From Stenotrophomonas sp046736075 (GTDB lineage Bacteria; Pseudomonadota; Gammaproteobacteria; Xanthomonadales; Xanthomonadaceae), in NCBI RefSeq assembly GCF_046736075.1, contig NZ_CP177163.1, positions 124,001 to 188,000 on the forward strand: 64,000 nt of DNA. The letters are read 5' to 3'. Positions 25,263 through 32,990 of this stretch are shown here, one piece after another (position 1 is the first letter of the stretch; each line of letters begins with the position of its first letter). The notes under the pieces are model-generated. The model was not told the DNA's origin. It worked only from the letters and a program-made list of their open reading frames with translations, and made no database searches. Position numbers and translations under genes: made by a program.

Positions 25263-26396
25263 ATGACCACCCCCAACCACCGCGTCCAGGGCCTCGACAA
25301 CGATGAGGTGGCCCCCGACTGGCCTGCCATCGATGCGGCCGAGATCGCCTGGCTGCGCACGCGCTTCCCCGCGCTGCAGGGCGATGCCGAGGTGGCGTGG
25401 CACAGCCCACGCCCCTTGTCCGCTGCGGCCATCGTCGGCAGCGGCGACGCTGCGGTGTTCGTCAAGCGCCACCACGCCAGCGTGCGCAGCGCCAGCACGC
25501 TGCAGGAGGAGCACCGCTTCATCGACCACCTTGCCGCAGAGGGCATTCCCGTGGCCGCGCTGCTGCGCGACCGGGAGGGCGCCACGGCGGTCGAACACGC
25601 GGGCTGGACGTACGAGCTGCACCGTGTGGGCCACGGCGAGGACCGGTACCGCGATGCGCCCTCCTGGACGCCGCTGACCGACGTGGCGCAGGCCCGGGAA
25701 GCCGGCAGAACGCTGGCGATGCTGCACCTGGCATCGGCCGGTCATGCCGCTGCCCAGCGCGGCACCCATGTGCTGGTCGCCCGCGACGACCTGATCCGGG
25801 CCGCCGACCCGGTTGCAGCGCTCACCGTGCAGCTGCGCGAACGCCCTGCCCTGGCCAGCTACCTGGCCGGCACCGCGTGGCAGGCCGATCTGCAGCGCGA
25901 TCTGCTGCCCTGGCATGCGCGGCTGGGCGGGCGCCTGCAGGACGAGCCGCGCATCTGGGCGCACAACGACTGGCATGTCTCCAACCTGCTGTGGCACCAC
26001 GACGCTGCCGGCGACCGGGTCAGCACGGTGCTCGACTTCGGCCTCGCCTCGCCGACCAGCGCCCTGTTCGACCTCGCCACGGCAATCGAGCGCAATGCCA
26101 TCGCCTGGCTGGCGCTGGACGGCCCGATGCCGGTACGCACCGATATCGCGCTGGCGCTGGTGGCCGGCTACCGGGCGGTGCTGCCGCTGTCGGCGGCGCG
26201 CATTCACCTGCTGGCCGACCTGCTGCCGCTGGTCCATCTGGATTTCGCCCTGTCCGAAGTGGAGTATTTCCACGGTGTTACCCGGTCCACCGCGAACGCG
26301 GACGTGGCCTACCACACCTTCCTGCTGGGCCACGCGCAGTGGTTCGGCACGCCCCACGGCACCGCCCTGCTGGATGCGCTGCACGCGGCGGCCTGA
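25263..26396 (+). CDS. Aminoglycoside-phosphotransferase-fold kinase, possibly for thiamine
   Basis: 377 residues from the ATG at 25263. The Brenner motif is 'WAHNDWHVSNLLWHH' (catalytic Asp, Mg-binding Asn) and the metal-binding 'VLDFGLASP' follows; the ATP lysine is probably in 'AVFVKRHH'. This is the APH/choline/thiamine kinase fold. Immediately after it comes a TPP riboswitch controlling thiamine uptake genes, and thiamine kinase (ThiK) belongs to this fold, so thiamine salvage is an attractive reading. The gene itself lies upstream of the riboswitch and is not obviously controlled by it. Confidence 0.75.
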   Translation: MTTPNHRVQGLDNDEVAPDWPAIDAAEIAWLRTRFPALQGDAEVAWHSPRPLSAAAIVGSGDAAVFVKRHHASVRSASTLQEEHRFIDHLAAEGIPVAALLRDREGATAVEHAGWTYELHRVGHGEDRYRDAPSWTPLTDVAQAREAGRTLAMLHLASAGHAAAQRGTHVLVARDDLIRAADPVAALTVQLRERPALASYLAGTAWQADLQRDLLPWHARLGGRLQDEPRIWAHNDWHVSNLLWHHDAAGDRVSTVLDFGLASPTSALFDLATAIERNAIAWLALDGPMPVRTDIALALVAGYRAVLPLSAARIHLLADLLPLVHLDFALSEVEYFHGVTRSTANADVAYHTFLLGHAQWFGTPHGTALLDALHAAA

Positions 26397-26441
26397 CCCC
26401 GCGCTCGCAAAAGCGCGCCATTTGGTGTGAAATAGCCGCTG

Positions 26442-26518
26442 AAGCGGGGGTGCCTGGCGAAACCAGGCTGAGAGAGTCCCTTGGAACCTGATCCGGTTTG
26501 CACCGGCGTAGGGAGCTT
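26442..26518 (+). ncRNA. TPP (thi-box) riboswitch
   Basis: All conserved blocks of the thiamine pyrophosphate riboswitch are present in order: GGGGGTGCC, GGCTGAGAG, the CCTTGGAACCTGATC block, then CCGGTTTGCACCGG with CGTAGGGAG. Stem P1 is AAGC (26442-26445) with GCTT (26515-26518). It controls the TonB receptor gene starting 82 bases downstream. No obvious intrinsic terminator lies between them, which suggests translational or Rho-based control. Confidence 0.97.
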
Positions 26519-26600
26519 TGAGCAGTGGGCACAGCGGCCGGATGGGTCGATGCGCGCGCGCCGTCGCTTCGTCTCCTTTTGCTGGCTGATGACGAATCGA

Positions 26601-28772
26601 ATGAACCGCTGCTATCCCCCTGCGTTGCTGACCGTCGCGCTTTGCGCCGCCCTGCCGCTGTACGCGGCCGAATCCGCCCCCGATACCGCCGACCGCTCGC
26701 CGACCGAGCTGGCCGCAGTGCGCGTGCAGGCACGCCAGCCGGCGGCCGATACCGCGCAGTCCACCAGCTTCGGCGCGGGCGACTGGAAGAGCACCCCGGC
26801 CTCGGTGACGCGGCTGGACCGCACGCAGATCGAGCGCCGCCAGCTGCGGACCCTCTCCGAAGTGGCCACCCAGGACGCGTCGCTGGGCGACAGCTACGCG
26901 CCGGTTGGCTACTACCAGAACATCGCCATCCGCGGCTTTGCGCTGGATACCGCCACCGGGTACCGGTTCAACGGCCTGCCCATCGCCGGCGAACAGCGGC
27001 TGGCACTGGAAAACGTGCAGGCCGTCGAGATTCTCAAGGGCGAAGCCGGCCTTGCCGCGGGCGTGATGTCGCCGGGCGGCATCATCAACTACGTCGGCAA
27101 GCGTGCCGCCGACGTGCGCACGGCAACGCTGGGCACCGATGCCGAAGGCTCGCGCTATGCCGCCGTGGACGTGGGCCAGTGGCTGACGCCGCGCTTCGGG
27201 GTGCGGGTCAATGCCGCCTGGGAGGACACCGCCTCGTACATCGACCACGCCGACGGCCGCCGCAACTTCTATTCGGTGGCGGCCGACTGGCTGATCGGCG
27301 AGCGCGGCAAACTCGAGGTGGACGCCAACTACCAGACCAGCGCGCAGCGTTCGGCCTCCGGCTACCAGCTGCTCGGCGCCACCGCGCTGCCGCGCGGCGT
27401 GGACCGCTCGCGCATGCTCGGCTACCAGGCCTGGCAGCAGCCGGTCGGTATCGACAGTACCAACATCACCGCGCTGCACACCTACGATTTCAGCCCGGAC
27501 TGGCAGTCGCGCATCTCGGTCAGCCACAGCCGCACCGTGATCGACGACAACGTCGCCTTTGCCTACGGCTGCTACTACGCCGCGTCCTGCGCCGATGGCA
27601 GCGTGCCGGGCAATTACTTTGGCCCCGATGGTGCCTATGACATCTACGACTACCGCAGCCCGGACGACACCCGTCGCAACCAGGCCGCGCGCGCCGAACT
27701 GCGCGGCAGCCTGCAGACCGGCGGTGTGGATCACGCGCTGACCCTCGGCGCGGAGACCTTCCGCCGCACGGTGGACAAGCGCCGCAACGTCAACGAATAC
27801 GTGGGCACGGCCAACATCGACGACGCGCAGGTGCCGCAGTTCGCACCGTCGCCGCTGCAGCCGGGCCCGTCCGCACGGCGCCTGGACAGCCGCCAGAACG
27901 CGGTGTTCGCGCTGGACAGGATGCGCTTCGGCGACGACTGGGAATGGCTGGCCGGCGGACGCTTCGTGCGCCTGGACGAGCGCGCCTACAGCAAGGCCGG
28001 CGTGCCCGAACGCCACAGCCGGCTGTCGCGCTTCCTGCCGCAGACCGCACTGGTGTGGAAGGCCACCGACGAGGTCAGTGCGTATGCCAGCTATGTGCGC
28101 GGCATCGCCCTGGGCCAGGAAGCCCCGTTCTGGACCAGCAATGACGGCACCTTCCTGGCACCGATGCTGTCGCGCCAGGTCGAAGTGGGCGTCAAGTTCG
28201 CCTCGACCGATGCGCTGACCCTCGGCGCGGCCCTGTTCCGCACCACCCAGCCCTACCAGTACGCCAGGCCCGACCAGAGCGACGCAGGGTTCACCTTCGT
28301 CCAGGAAGGCCAGCAGGTCCACACCGGCCTGGAACTCACCGCGCAGGGGCACCTGACCGAGCGGCTTGAACTGAATGCCAGCGCCAGCGCGCTGCAGGCG
28401 CGCGCGCGCGACACCGGCACCGCCGCCCACGAAGGGCATCAGCTGGTCAACGTGCCCAAGGTGCGCGCCACCGTGCATCTGGACTATCAGGTGCCGTTCG
28501 TCGCAGGCCTCGGCGTGACCGGTGGCTGGCGCTATGCCGCAGCGAACGTGGCAACCGTGAACGGCGCGGTCCGCGCGCCGGCCTACCACGTGTTCGACGT
28601 CGGCGTGCGCTATCGCCACCTGCTGCGCGAGCGGCCGGTGACCTGGAACCTCACGGTCGACAACGTCACTGATCGCTTCTATTGGCGTGACACCGGCAGC
28701 ACCGCCGGCGACTACTACCTGTTCGCCGGCGCGCCGCGTCAGGCGCGCCTGTCGGTGACGTTCGGGCTATGA
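26601..28772 (+). CDS. TonB-dependent outer-membrane receptor for thiamine or a precursor
   Basis: 723 residues from the ATG at 26601 (26589 also possible). The signal peptide is 'YPPALLTVALCAALPLYA'. A plug domain follows ('IAIRGFALDTATGYRFNGLPIAGEQRLALENVQAVEILKG' region) and then a barrel ending 'RQARLSVTFGL', in the siderophore-receptor (FhuA/FpvA-like) style. There is no STN domain. The TPP riboswitch in its leader and the co-transcribed PnuT-type permease show the substrate is thiamine, its phosphate or a precursor. Confidence 0.9.
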   Translation: MNRCYPPALLTVALCAALPLYAAESAPDTADRSPTELAAVRVQARQPAADTAQSTSFGAGDWKSTPASVTRLDRTQIERRQLRTLSEVATQDASLGDSYAPVGYYQNIAIRGFALDTATGYRFNGLPIAGEQRLALENVQAVEILKGEAGLAAGVMSPGGIINYVGKRAADVRTATLGTDAEGSRYAAVDVGQWLTPRFGVRVNAAWEDTASYIDHADGRRNFYSVAADWLIGERGKLEVDANYQTSAQRSASGYQLLGATALPRGVDRSRMLGYQAWQQPVGIDSTNITALHTYDFSPDWQSRISVSHSRTVIDDNVAFAYGCYYAASCADGSVPGNYFGPDGAYDIYDYRSPDDTRRNQAARAELRGSLQTGGVDHALTLGAETFRRTVDKRRNVNEYVGTANIDDAQVPQFAPSPLQPGPSARRLDSRQNAVFALDRMRFGDDWEWLAGGRFVRLDERAYSKAGVPERHSRLSRFLPQTALVWKATDEVSAYASYVRGIALGQEAPFWTSNDGTFLAPMLSRQVEVGVKFASTDALTLGAALFRTTQPYQYARPDQSDAGFTFVQEGQQVHTGLELTAQGHLTERLELNASASALQARARDTGTAAHEGHQLVNVPKVRATVHLDYQVPFVAGLGVTGGWRYAAANVATVNGAVRAPAYHVFDVGVRYRHLLRERPVTWNLTVDNVTDRFYWRDTGSTAGDYYLFAGAPRQARLSVTFGL

Positions 28773-29359
28773 ATGCCGCCGTGCTCGAGTGGACCGCCGC
28801 GATCGTGAGCATGGCCGGCGTGGCCCTGATGGGGCGACGCTGGATGATCGCCTGGCCGGTGGGCCTGCTGTCCGTCGTCCTGTATGCGCTGGTGTTCATC
28901 GAGGCCCGGCTGTATTCGGACACGTTGCTGCAGGTGGCCTTCGGCGCGTTCCTGGTCTACGGCTGGATCAGCTGGCGGCGCCATGCGGAGGAAGACGGTG
29001 CGATTGTGATCGTGCCGCTGCGACGCCGCGACGCGCTGCGCGATCTGGGCATCGGTGTGGCCTTCGGCATCGCGCTGGGTGCGGCGATGCACACCTTCAC
29101 CGATGCCGCCCTGCCCTGGCTGGACGCGCTGCTGGCAGCGCTGAGCCTGGTGGCGCAGTGGTGGCAGGCGCGGCGGCACGTGGCCACGTGGTGGCTGTGG
29201 ATCCTGGTGGACGTGGTGTACGTGGGCATGTACCTGGTCAAGTCGCTGCACGTCACTGCCGCGCTTTACCTGGTCTTCGTCGGCCTGGCGGTGATGGGCC
29301 TGCGCGCCTGGTCCGCGGCCGGCGCCCCCGCACCGTCTCTGGCGGCGCGACACCGCTGA
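28769..29359 (+). CDS. pnuT: PnuC-family thiamine transporter (PnuT-type)
   Basis: 196 residues and about seven membrane helices. PnuC-family segments are 'EARLYSDTLLQVAFGAFLVYGWISW' and 'WWLWILVDVVYVGMYLVKSL', with the tryptophans that line the vitamin site. Its ATG overlaps the receptor stop (ATGA), so both are under the TPP riboswitch, which separates it from the nicotinamide-riboside PnuC. It would move thiamine across the inner membrane by facilitated diffusion, relying on a kinase to trap it. Confidence 0.9.
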   Translation: MNAAVLEWTAAIVSMAGVALMGRRWMIAWPVGLLSVVLYALVFIEARLYSDTLLQVAFGAFLVYGWISWRRHAEEDGAIVIVPLRRRDALRDLGIGVAFGIALGAAMHTFTDAALPWLDALLAALSLVAQWWQARRHVATWWLWILVDVVYVGMYLVKSLHVTAALYLVFVGLAVMGLRAWSAAGAPAPSLAARHR

Positions 29360-29395
29360 GCGCTGGCCGGCGCCGCCGTGCCGGCCGGCCCGGCC

Positions 29396-29417
29396 AGGCG
29401 TCCCCACAGGGACGCCT
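29396..29417. terminator. Hairpin between pnuT and copZ
   Basis: AGGCGTCCC-CACA-GGGACGCCT is a perfect 9-bp stem with a 4-base loop, 37 bases after the pnuT stop and 65 bases from the convergent copZ stop. Another GC-rich palindromic stretch precedes it. No T-run follows on either strand, so termination efficiency is uncertain. Confidence 0.45.
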
Positions 29418-29481
29418 CCGCCGCGAGCGAGGGCAGAATCACCAGGAGGTGATGCTGGGCGTGCATGTGCGGTCTGCCCGG

Positions 29482-29697
29482 TCAGGCGCGCGCGGCATCG
29501 GGCCGCGCGGTGTGCGGGTAGCCTGCCGCGAGCAGGGCCGCCAGCAGCACGCTTTCATCGCGCTCGGACTGGACCTGCACCGAGCGCATCGACGGATCGG
29601 TTTCGATGCGGGCCTGCGGGTCGGCATCGAGCAGCGCGCGGGTCACGGAATGGGCGCAGCCGCCGCAGGTCATGTTGGGAATATGGAACTGGAACAT
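29482..29697 (-). CDS. copZ: Copper chaperone, single HMA domain
   Basis: 71 residues forming one heavy-metal-associated domain. The Cu(I) ligands are in 'IPNMTCGGCAHSV'. It would carry cytoplasmic Cu(I) to the CopA ATPase or to CueR. A CueR-type promoter lies just upstream (29730-29760), so it can be induced independently of copA-cueR. Confidence 0.92.
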   Translation of the reverse strand: MFQFHIPNMTCGGCAHSVTRALLDADPQARIETDPSMRSVQVQSERDESVLLAALLAAGYPHTARPDAARA

Positions 29698-29729
29698 CGT
29701 GTCTGCCTGTTGAGTGAGGGTGTCCGATC

Positions 29730-29760
29730 ACTCTCCGGCTTGACAGCATGGCAAGGTCAA
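29730..29760 (-). promoter_or_regulatory. CueR-type promoter of copZ
   Basis: On the minus strand TTGACC (29760-29755) precedes GAGAGT (29735-29730) with a 19-base spacer containing TTGCCAT-GCTGTCAA, a degenerate version of the CueR dyad. The -35 overlaps the last bases of cueR. Confidence 0.55.
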
Positions 29761-30251
29761 GGACTTTTTCGTGCACCACGCCGACGCGACGGAACCGGTG
29801 CGTCCACGCCGAACAACGGCGCGCCACGCGCCGTGGGCGTTGCTGCCGGCATCGCATCCGCAGCCGGTTCGGCGAGGTCGGCGATGATCGGGCAGTCCGG
29901 CCGGTCGTTGCCGTGGCAGTGTTCGGCGAGGTGCTCGAGCGTGCCGGCCATCGCCTGCAGCTCGTCGATGCGCGCCCTCAAACCGGCCACGTGGGCCAGC
30001 GCCATCGCCTTCACATCGGCGCTGGCGCGGGTACGGTCGCGCCACAGCACCAGCAGGTCGGCGATCTGTTCGACCGAAAACCCGAGGTCGCGCGCCCGCC
30101 GGATGAAGCGCAGGCTGTGCGCATCCTGCGGGCTGTAGTGGCGATACCCGGCCTCCGAGCGCAGCGCCTTGGGAATCAGGCCGATCTGCTCGTAATACCG
30201 GATCATCTTCGCCGAGACGCCGGAGAACTGCGCCGCTTCACCGATGTTCAT
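29757..30251 (-). CDS. cueR: Cu(I)-responsive MerR-family regulator
   Basis: 164 residues. The MerR helix-turn-helix is at residues 1-20 ('MNIGEAAQFSGVSAKMIRYY') and a long dimerisation helix follows. Metal-site residues match E. coli CueR in position: C112 and C120 ('HCHGNDRPDC') and S77, which marks a monovalent copper sensor rather than the Zn sensor ZntR. The C-terminus is about 30 residues longer than E. coli CueR. It lies 23 bases after copA on the same strand, unlike the divergent E. coli arrangement. Confidence 0.94.
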   Translation of the reverse strand: MNIGEAAQFSGVSAKMIRYYEQIGLIPKALRSEAGYRHYSPQDAHSLRFIRRARDLGFSVEQIADLLVLWRDRTRASADVKAMALAHVAGLRARIDELQAMAGTLEHLAEHCHGNDRPDCPIIADLAEPAADAMPAATPTARGAPLFGVDAPVPSRRRGARKSP

Positions 30252-30274
30252 CGTTTCACCCTCCTGGACACCGT

Positions 30275-32800
30275 TCAGAGGGTACCGGTTCGCGCCGGTA
30301 CATAGGGCGCCTGGAACCGCTTCAGGCGCAGCGCGTTGCCGAGGACGAACACGCTGGACAGCGCCATCGCTGCCGCCGCGAAGATCGGCGACAGCAGGGT
30401 GCCGGTGAACGGATACAGCGCACCGGCTGCCACCGGAATCAACAGCGCGTTGTAGGCGAACGCCCAGAACAGGTTCTGCTTGATGTTGCGGATGGTCGCC
30501 GTGCTGATCGCGATGGCATTGGCCACGCCGCGCAGGTCGCCGGAGATCAGCACCACGTCGGCCGCCTCGATGGCCACATCGGTGCCGGAACCGATCGCGA
30601 TCCCGACATCGGCCTCGGCCAGCGCCGGGGCATCGTTGATGCCGTCGCCGACGAACGCCACGCGCTGGCCGTGGGCACGCAGCTGATGCAGGGCGGCCAC
30701 TTTGCCGTCGGGCAGCACCTCGGCCACCACGTCGTCGATGCCGAGTTGGCGGGCGATGGCGGCAGCGGTGGCGGCGTTGTCACCGGTGATCATCGCCACC
30801 TTGAGCCCGATCGCGTGCAGGGCGCGGATCGCCTCGGGCGTGGTCTCGCGGATCGGATCGGCAACCGCGATCACCGCCGCGAGACGGCCGTCGATGGCGG
30901 CGTACAGCGGACTGCGGCCCTGCGCGCCGAGGCGCTGCGCGGTCGCGACGAAGGCCGTTACATCCAGCCCCAGCCGGGTCATGTAGCGGTCGGCGCCCAC
31001 CGCGACGCTGCGGCCGGCCACGGTGGCCGAGACACCAAAGCCCGGCACCGCATCGAAGTTCCCGACCGCGTCCAGCGCAAGGTTGCGCTGCCGTGCGGCG
31101 GCCACGATGGCCGCGCCGATCGGATGCTCCGACTGGGTCTCGACCGCCGCCACCAGGGCCAGCACCTCGTCGGAGGCGAAGCCGTCGGCGATCTCCAGAT
31201 CGGTCAGCTCCGGACGCCCCTTGGTCAGCGTACCGGTCTTGTCCAGCGCCACCACGCCCACATCGCGCAGCGCCTGCAGCGCCTCGCCCTTGCGGAACAG
31301 CACGCCCAGTTCGGCCGCGCGGCCGGTGCCGACCATGATCGAGGTTGGCGTGGCCAGCCCCATCGCGCAGGGGCAGGCAATGATCAGCAACGCCACCGCA
31401 TTGACCAGCGCGAAACTCAGCGCCGGCGCCGGGCCGAACACCAACCACACCACGAACGTCAGCACGGCCGCCGCCATCACCGCCGGCACGAACCACAAGG
31501 TCACCTTGTCCACCAGCGCCTGGATCGGCAGCTTGCTGCCCTGCGCCTGTTCGACCAGCCGGATGATCTGGGCCAGCACGGTGTCCGCGCCGACCTGGGT
31601 GACCCGGAAGCGGAACGCGCCGGTGGTGTTGATCGTGCCACCGACCACGTTGGCCCCGGCCTGCTTGGCGACGGGCACCGGCTCGCCGGTGATCATGCTC
31701 TCATCCACATAGGAGCTGCCATCCACGACCGTGCCGTCGACCGGCACCTTTTCGCCCGGCCGGACCAGCACGAGGTCGCCGGTGACCACGTCTTCGAGCG
31801 CGATCTCCACGACCTCGCCATCGCGTTCCACCCGGGCGGTCCGCGCCTGCAGGCCAACCAGGCGCTTGATGGCCTGCGAGGTGCGCCCCTTTGCACGGGC
31901 TTCCAGCACGCGGCCAAGCAGGATCAGGGTGACGATCACGGCAGCGGCTTCGTAGTAGATGTTGGCGGTACCGGCCGGCAGCACCTGCGGCGCGAAGGTG
32001 GCCACCAGGGAGTAGCCGTAGGCCGCGGCGGTGCCGACCGATACCAGCGAGTTCATGTCCGGCGCACCGCGCAGCAGCGCCGGGATGCCCTTGCGGAAGA
32101 AGCGCAGGCCGGGCCCGAACAGCACCAGCGTGGTCAGCACGAACTGCAGGTACGCGTTGGTCTGCCCGCCCAGCGTGTGCTGCACCCAGTGGTGCAGTGC
32201 CGGAATCAGATGGGCACCCATCTCCAGCACGAACACCGGCAGGGTCAGCGCGGCCGCCACCGCCAGCGCACGCCGCAGTGAGCGGTCTTCCGCCTCGCGG
32301 CGTTCGGTGTCCTGGTCGGCACTCTGCGCGGTTCCGGCCGATACCGCCCGCGCGGCATAGCCCGCCCGCTCGACCGCCGCGATCAGTGCGGCCATCGGCA
32401 CCGCGCCGTCCAGGTGGCGTACCCGGGCGCGCTCGGTGGCCAGGTTGACGCTCGCCTCCAGCACCCCGGGCACCGCCGCCAGCGCGCGCTCGACCCGGCC
32501 CACGCATGAGGCGCAGGTCATCTCCTGGACCGCCAGTTCGGTGGTGGTGGCACGTGCCTGGTAGCCGGCATGCTCGATCGCCTGCACCACCGCCTGGGCA
32601 TCCGGGGCACCGTCGAAGGTGATGTCCGCGCGTTCGGTGGCGAGGTTGACCGAGGCCTGCCGGACGCCGGCGACCGCGCCCAGCGCGCGTTCGACCCGGC
32701 CCACGCAGGATGCGCAGGTCATGCCCTCGACCGGCACGCTGATACGCACGGTGGCGGGCGGGGCGACAGGGGGGGATACGGCATTCGCGTTGGACGACAT
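30275..32800 (-). CDS. copA: Cu(I)-exporting P1B-type ATPase
   Basis: 841 residues from the ATG at 32800. Two N-terminal HMA domains each carry MTCASC. The core has the actuator 'MITGEPVPV', the membrane metal site CPC ('IIACPCAMGLATP'), the phosphorylated aspartate in 'ALDKTGTLTKG', an HP dipeptide ('SEHPIG') and 'GDGINDAPALAEADVGIAIG'. It pumps Cu(I) out of the cytoplasm. A CueR promoter lies upstream, and the cueR gene is the next in the operon. Confidence 0.97.
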   Translation of the reverse strand: MSSNANAVSPPVAPPATVRISVPVEGMTCASCVGRVERALGAVAGVRQASVNLATERADITFDGAPDAQAVVQAIEHAGYQARATTTELAVQEMTCASCVGRVERALAAVPGVLEASVNLATERARVRHLDGAVPMAALIAAVERAGYAARAVSAGTAQSADQDTERREAEDRSLRRALAVAAALTLPVFVLEMGAHLIPALHHWVQHTLGGQTNAYLQFVLTTLVLFGPGLRFFRKGIPALLRGAPDMNSLVSVGTAAAYGYSLVATFAPQVLPAGTANIYYEAAAVIVTLILLGRVLEARAKGRTSQAIKRLVGLQARTARVERDGEVVEIALEDVVTGDLVLVRPGEKVPVDGTVVDGSSYVDESMITGEPVPVAKQAGANVVGGTINTTGAFRFRVTQVGADTVLAQIIRLVEQAQGSKLPIQALVDKVTLWFVPAVMAAAVLTFVVWLVFGPAPALSFALVNAVALLIIACPCAMGLATPTSIMVGTGRAAELGVLFRKGEALQALRDVGVVALDKTGTLTKGRPELTDLEIADGFASDEVLALVAAVETQSEHPIGAAIVAAARQRNLALDAVGNFDAVPGFGVSATVAGRSVAVGADRYMTRLGLDVTAFVATAQRLGAQGRSPLYAAIDGRLAAVIAVADPIRETTPEAIRALHAIGLKVAMITGDNAATAAAIARQLGIDDVVAEVLPDGKVAALHQLRAHGQRVAFVGDGINDAPALAEADVGIAIGSGTDVAIEAADVVLISGDLRGVANAIAISTATIRNIKQNLFWAFAYNALLIPVAAGALYPFTGTLLSPIFAAAAMALSSVFVLGNALRLKRFQAPYVPARTGTL

Positions 32801-32831
32801 GGCGGTCTCGGAAACGAGGAGCGGGAGGTCA

Positions 32832-32862
32832 AGGGTAAAGATTCCCATCATGGGAAGGTCAA
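32832..32862 (-). promoter_or_regulatory. CueR-type promoter of copA
   Basis: On the minus strand TTGACC (32862-32857) and TACCCT (32837-32832) are 19 bases apart, with the perfect dyad TTCCCAT-G-ATGGGAA (32856-32842) in the spacer. This matches the CueR box pattern ACCTTCCC-N-GGGAAGGT at copA promoters. Confidence 0.8.
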
Positions 32863-32990
32863 GCCCGTCCCTGCCCGGCCGCCACTCGTCCCGGCAGCAC
32901 CGGCATTCGGCCCCAGCCCAATGACGGCGGGCCGCATCGGGCGGAGACTGGGCGTATCACAGACGGCCTGGAGGCCGAGGACGACCCGCC

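Noticed and set aside
25227..28619. A 1130-codon minus-strand frame opposite the kinase, riboswitch and thiamine receptor
   Set aside because: It runs through the TPP riboswitch and antisense to two convincing genes. No domain or start signal supports it.
29441..29520. Perfect AGGAGGTGAT on the plus strand between pnuT and copZ
   Set aside because: The ATG overlaps the Shine-Dalgarno itself and the next ATG opens only 18 codons; longer frames are antisense to copZ. Chance similarity is more likely than a gene.
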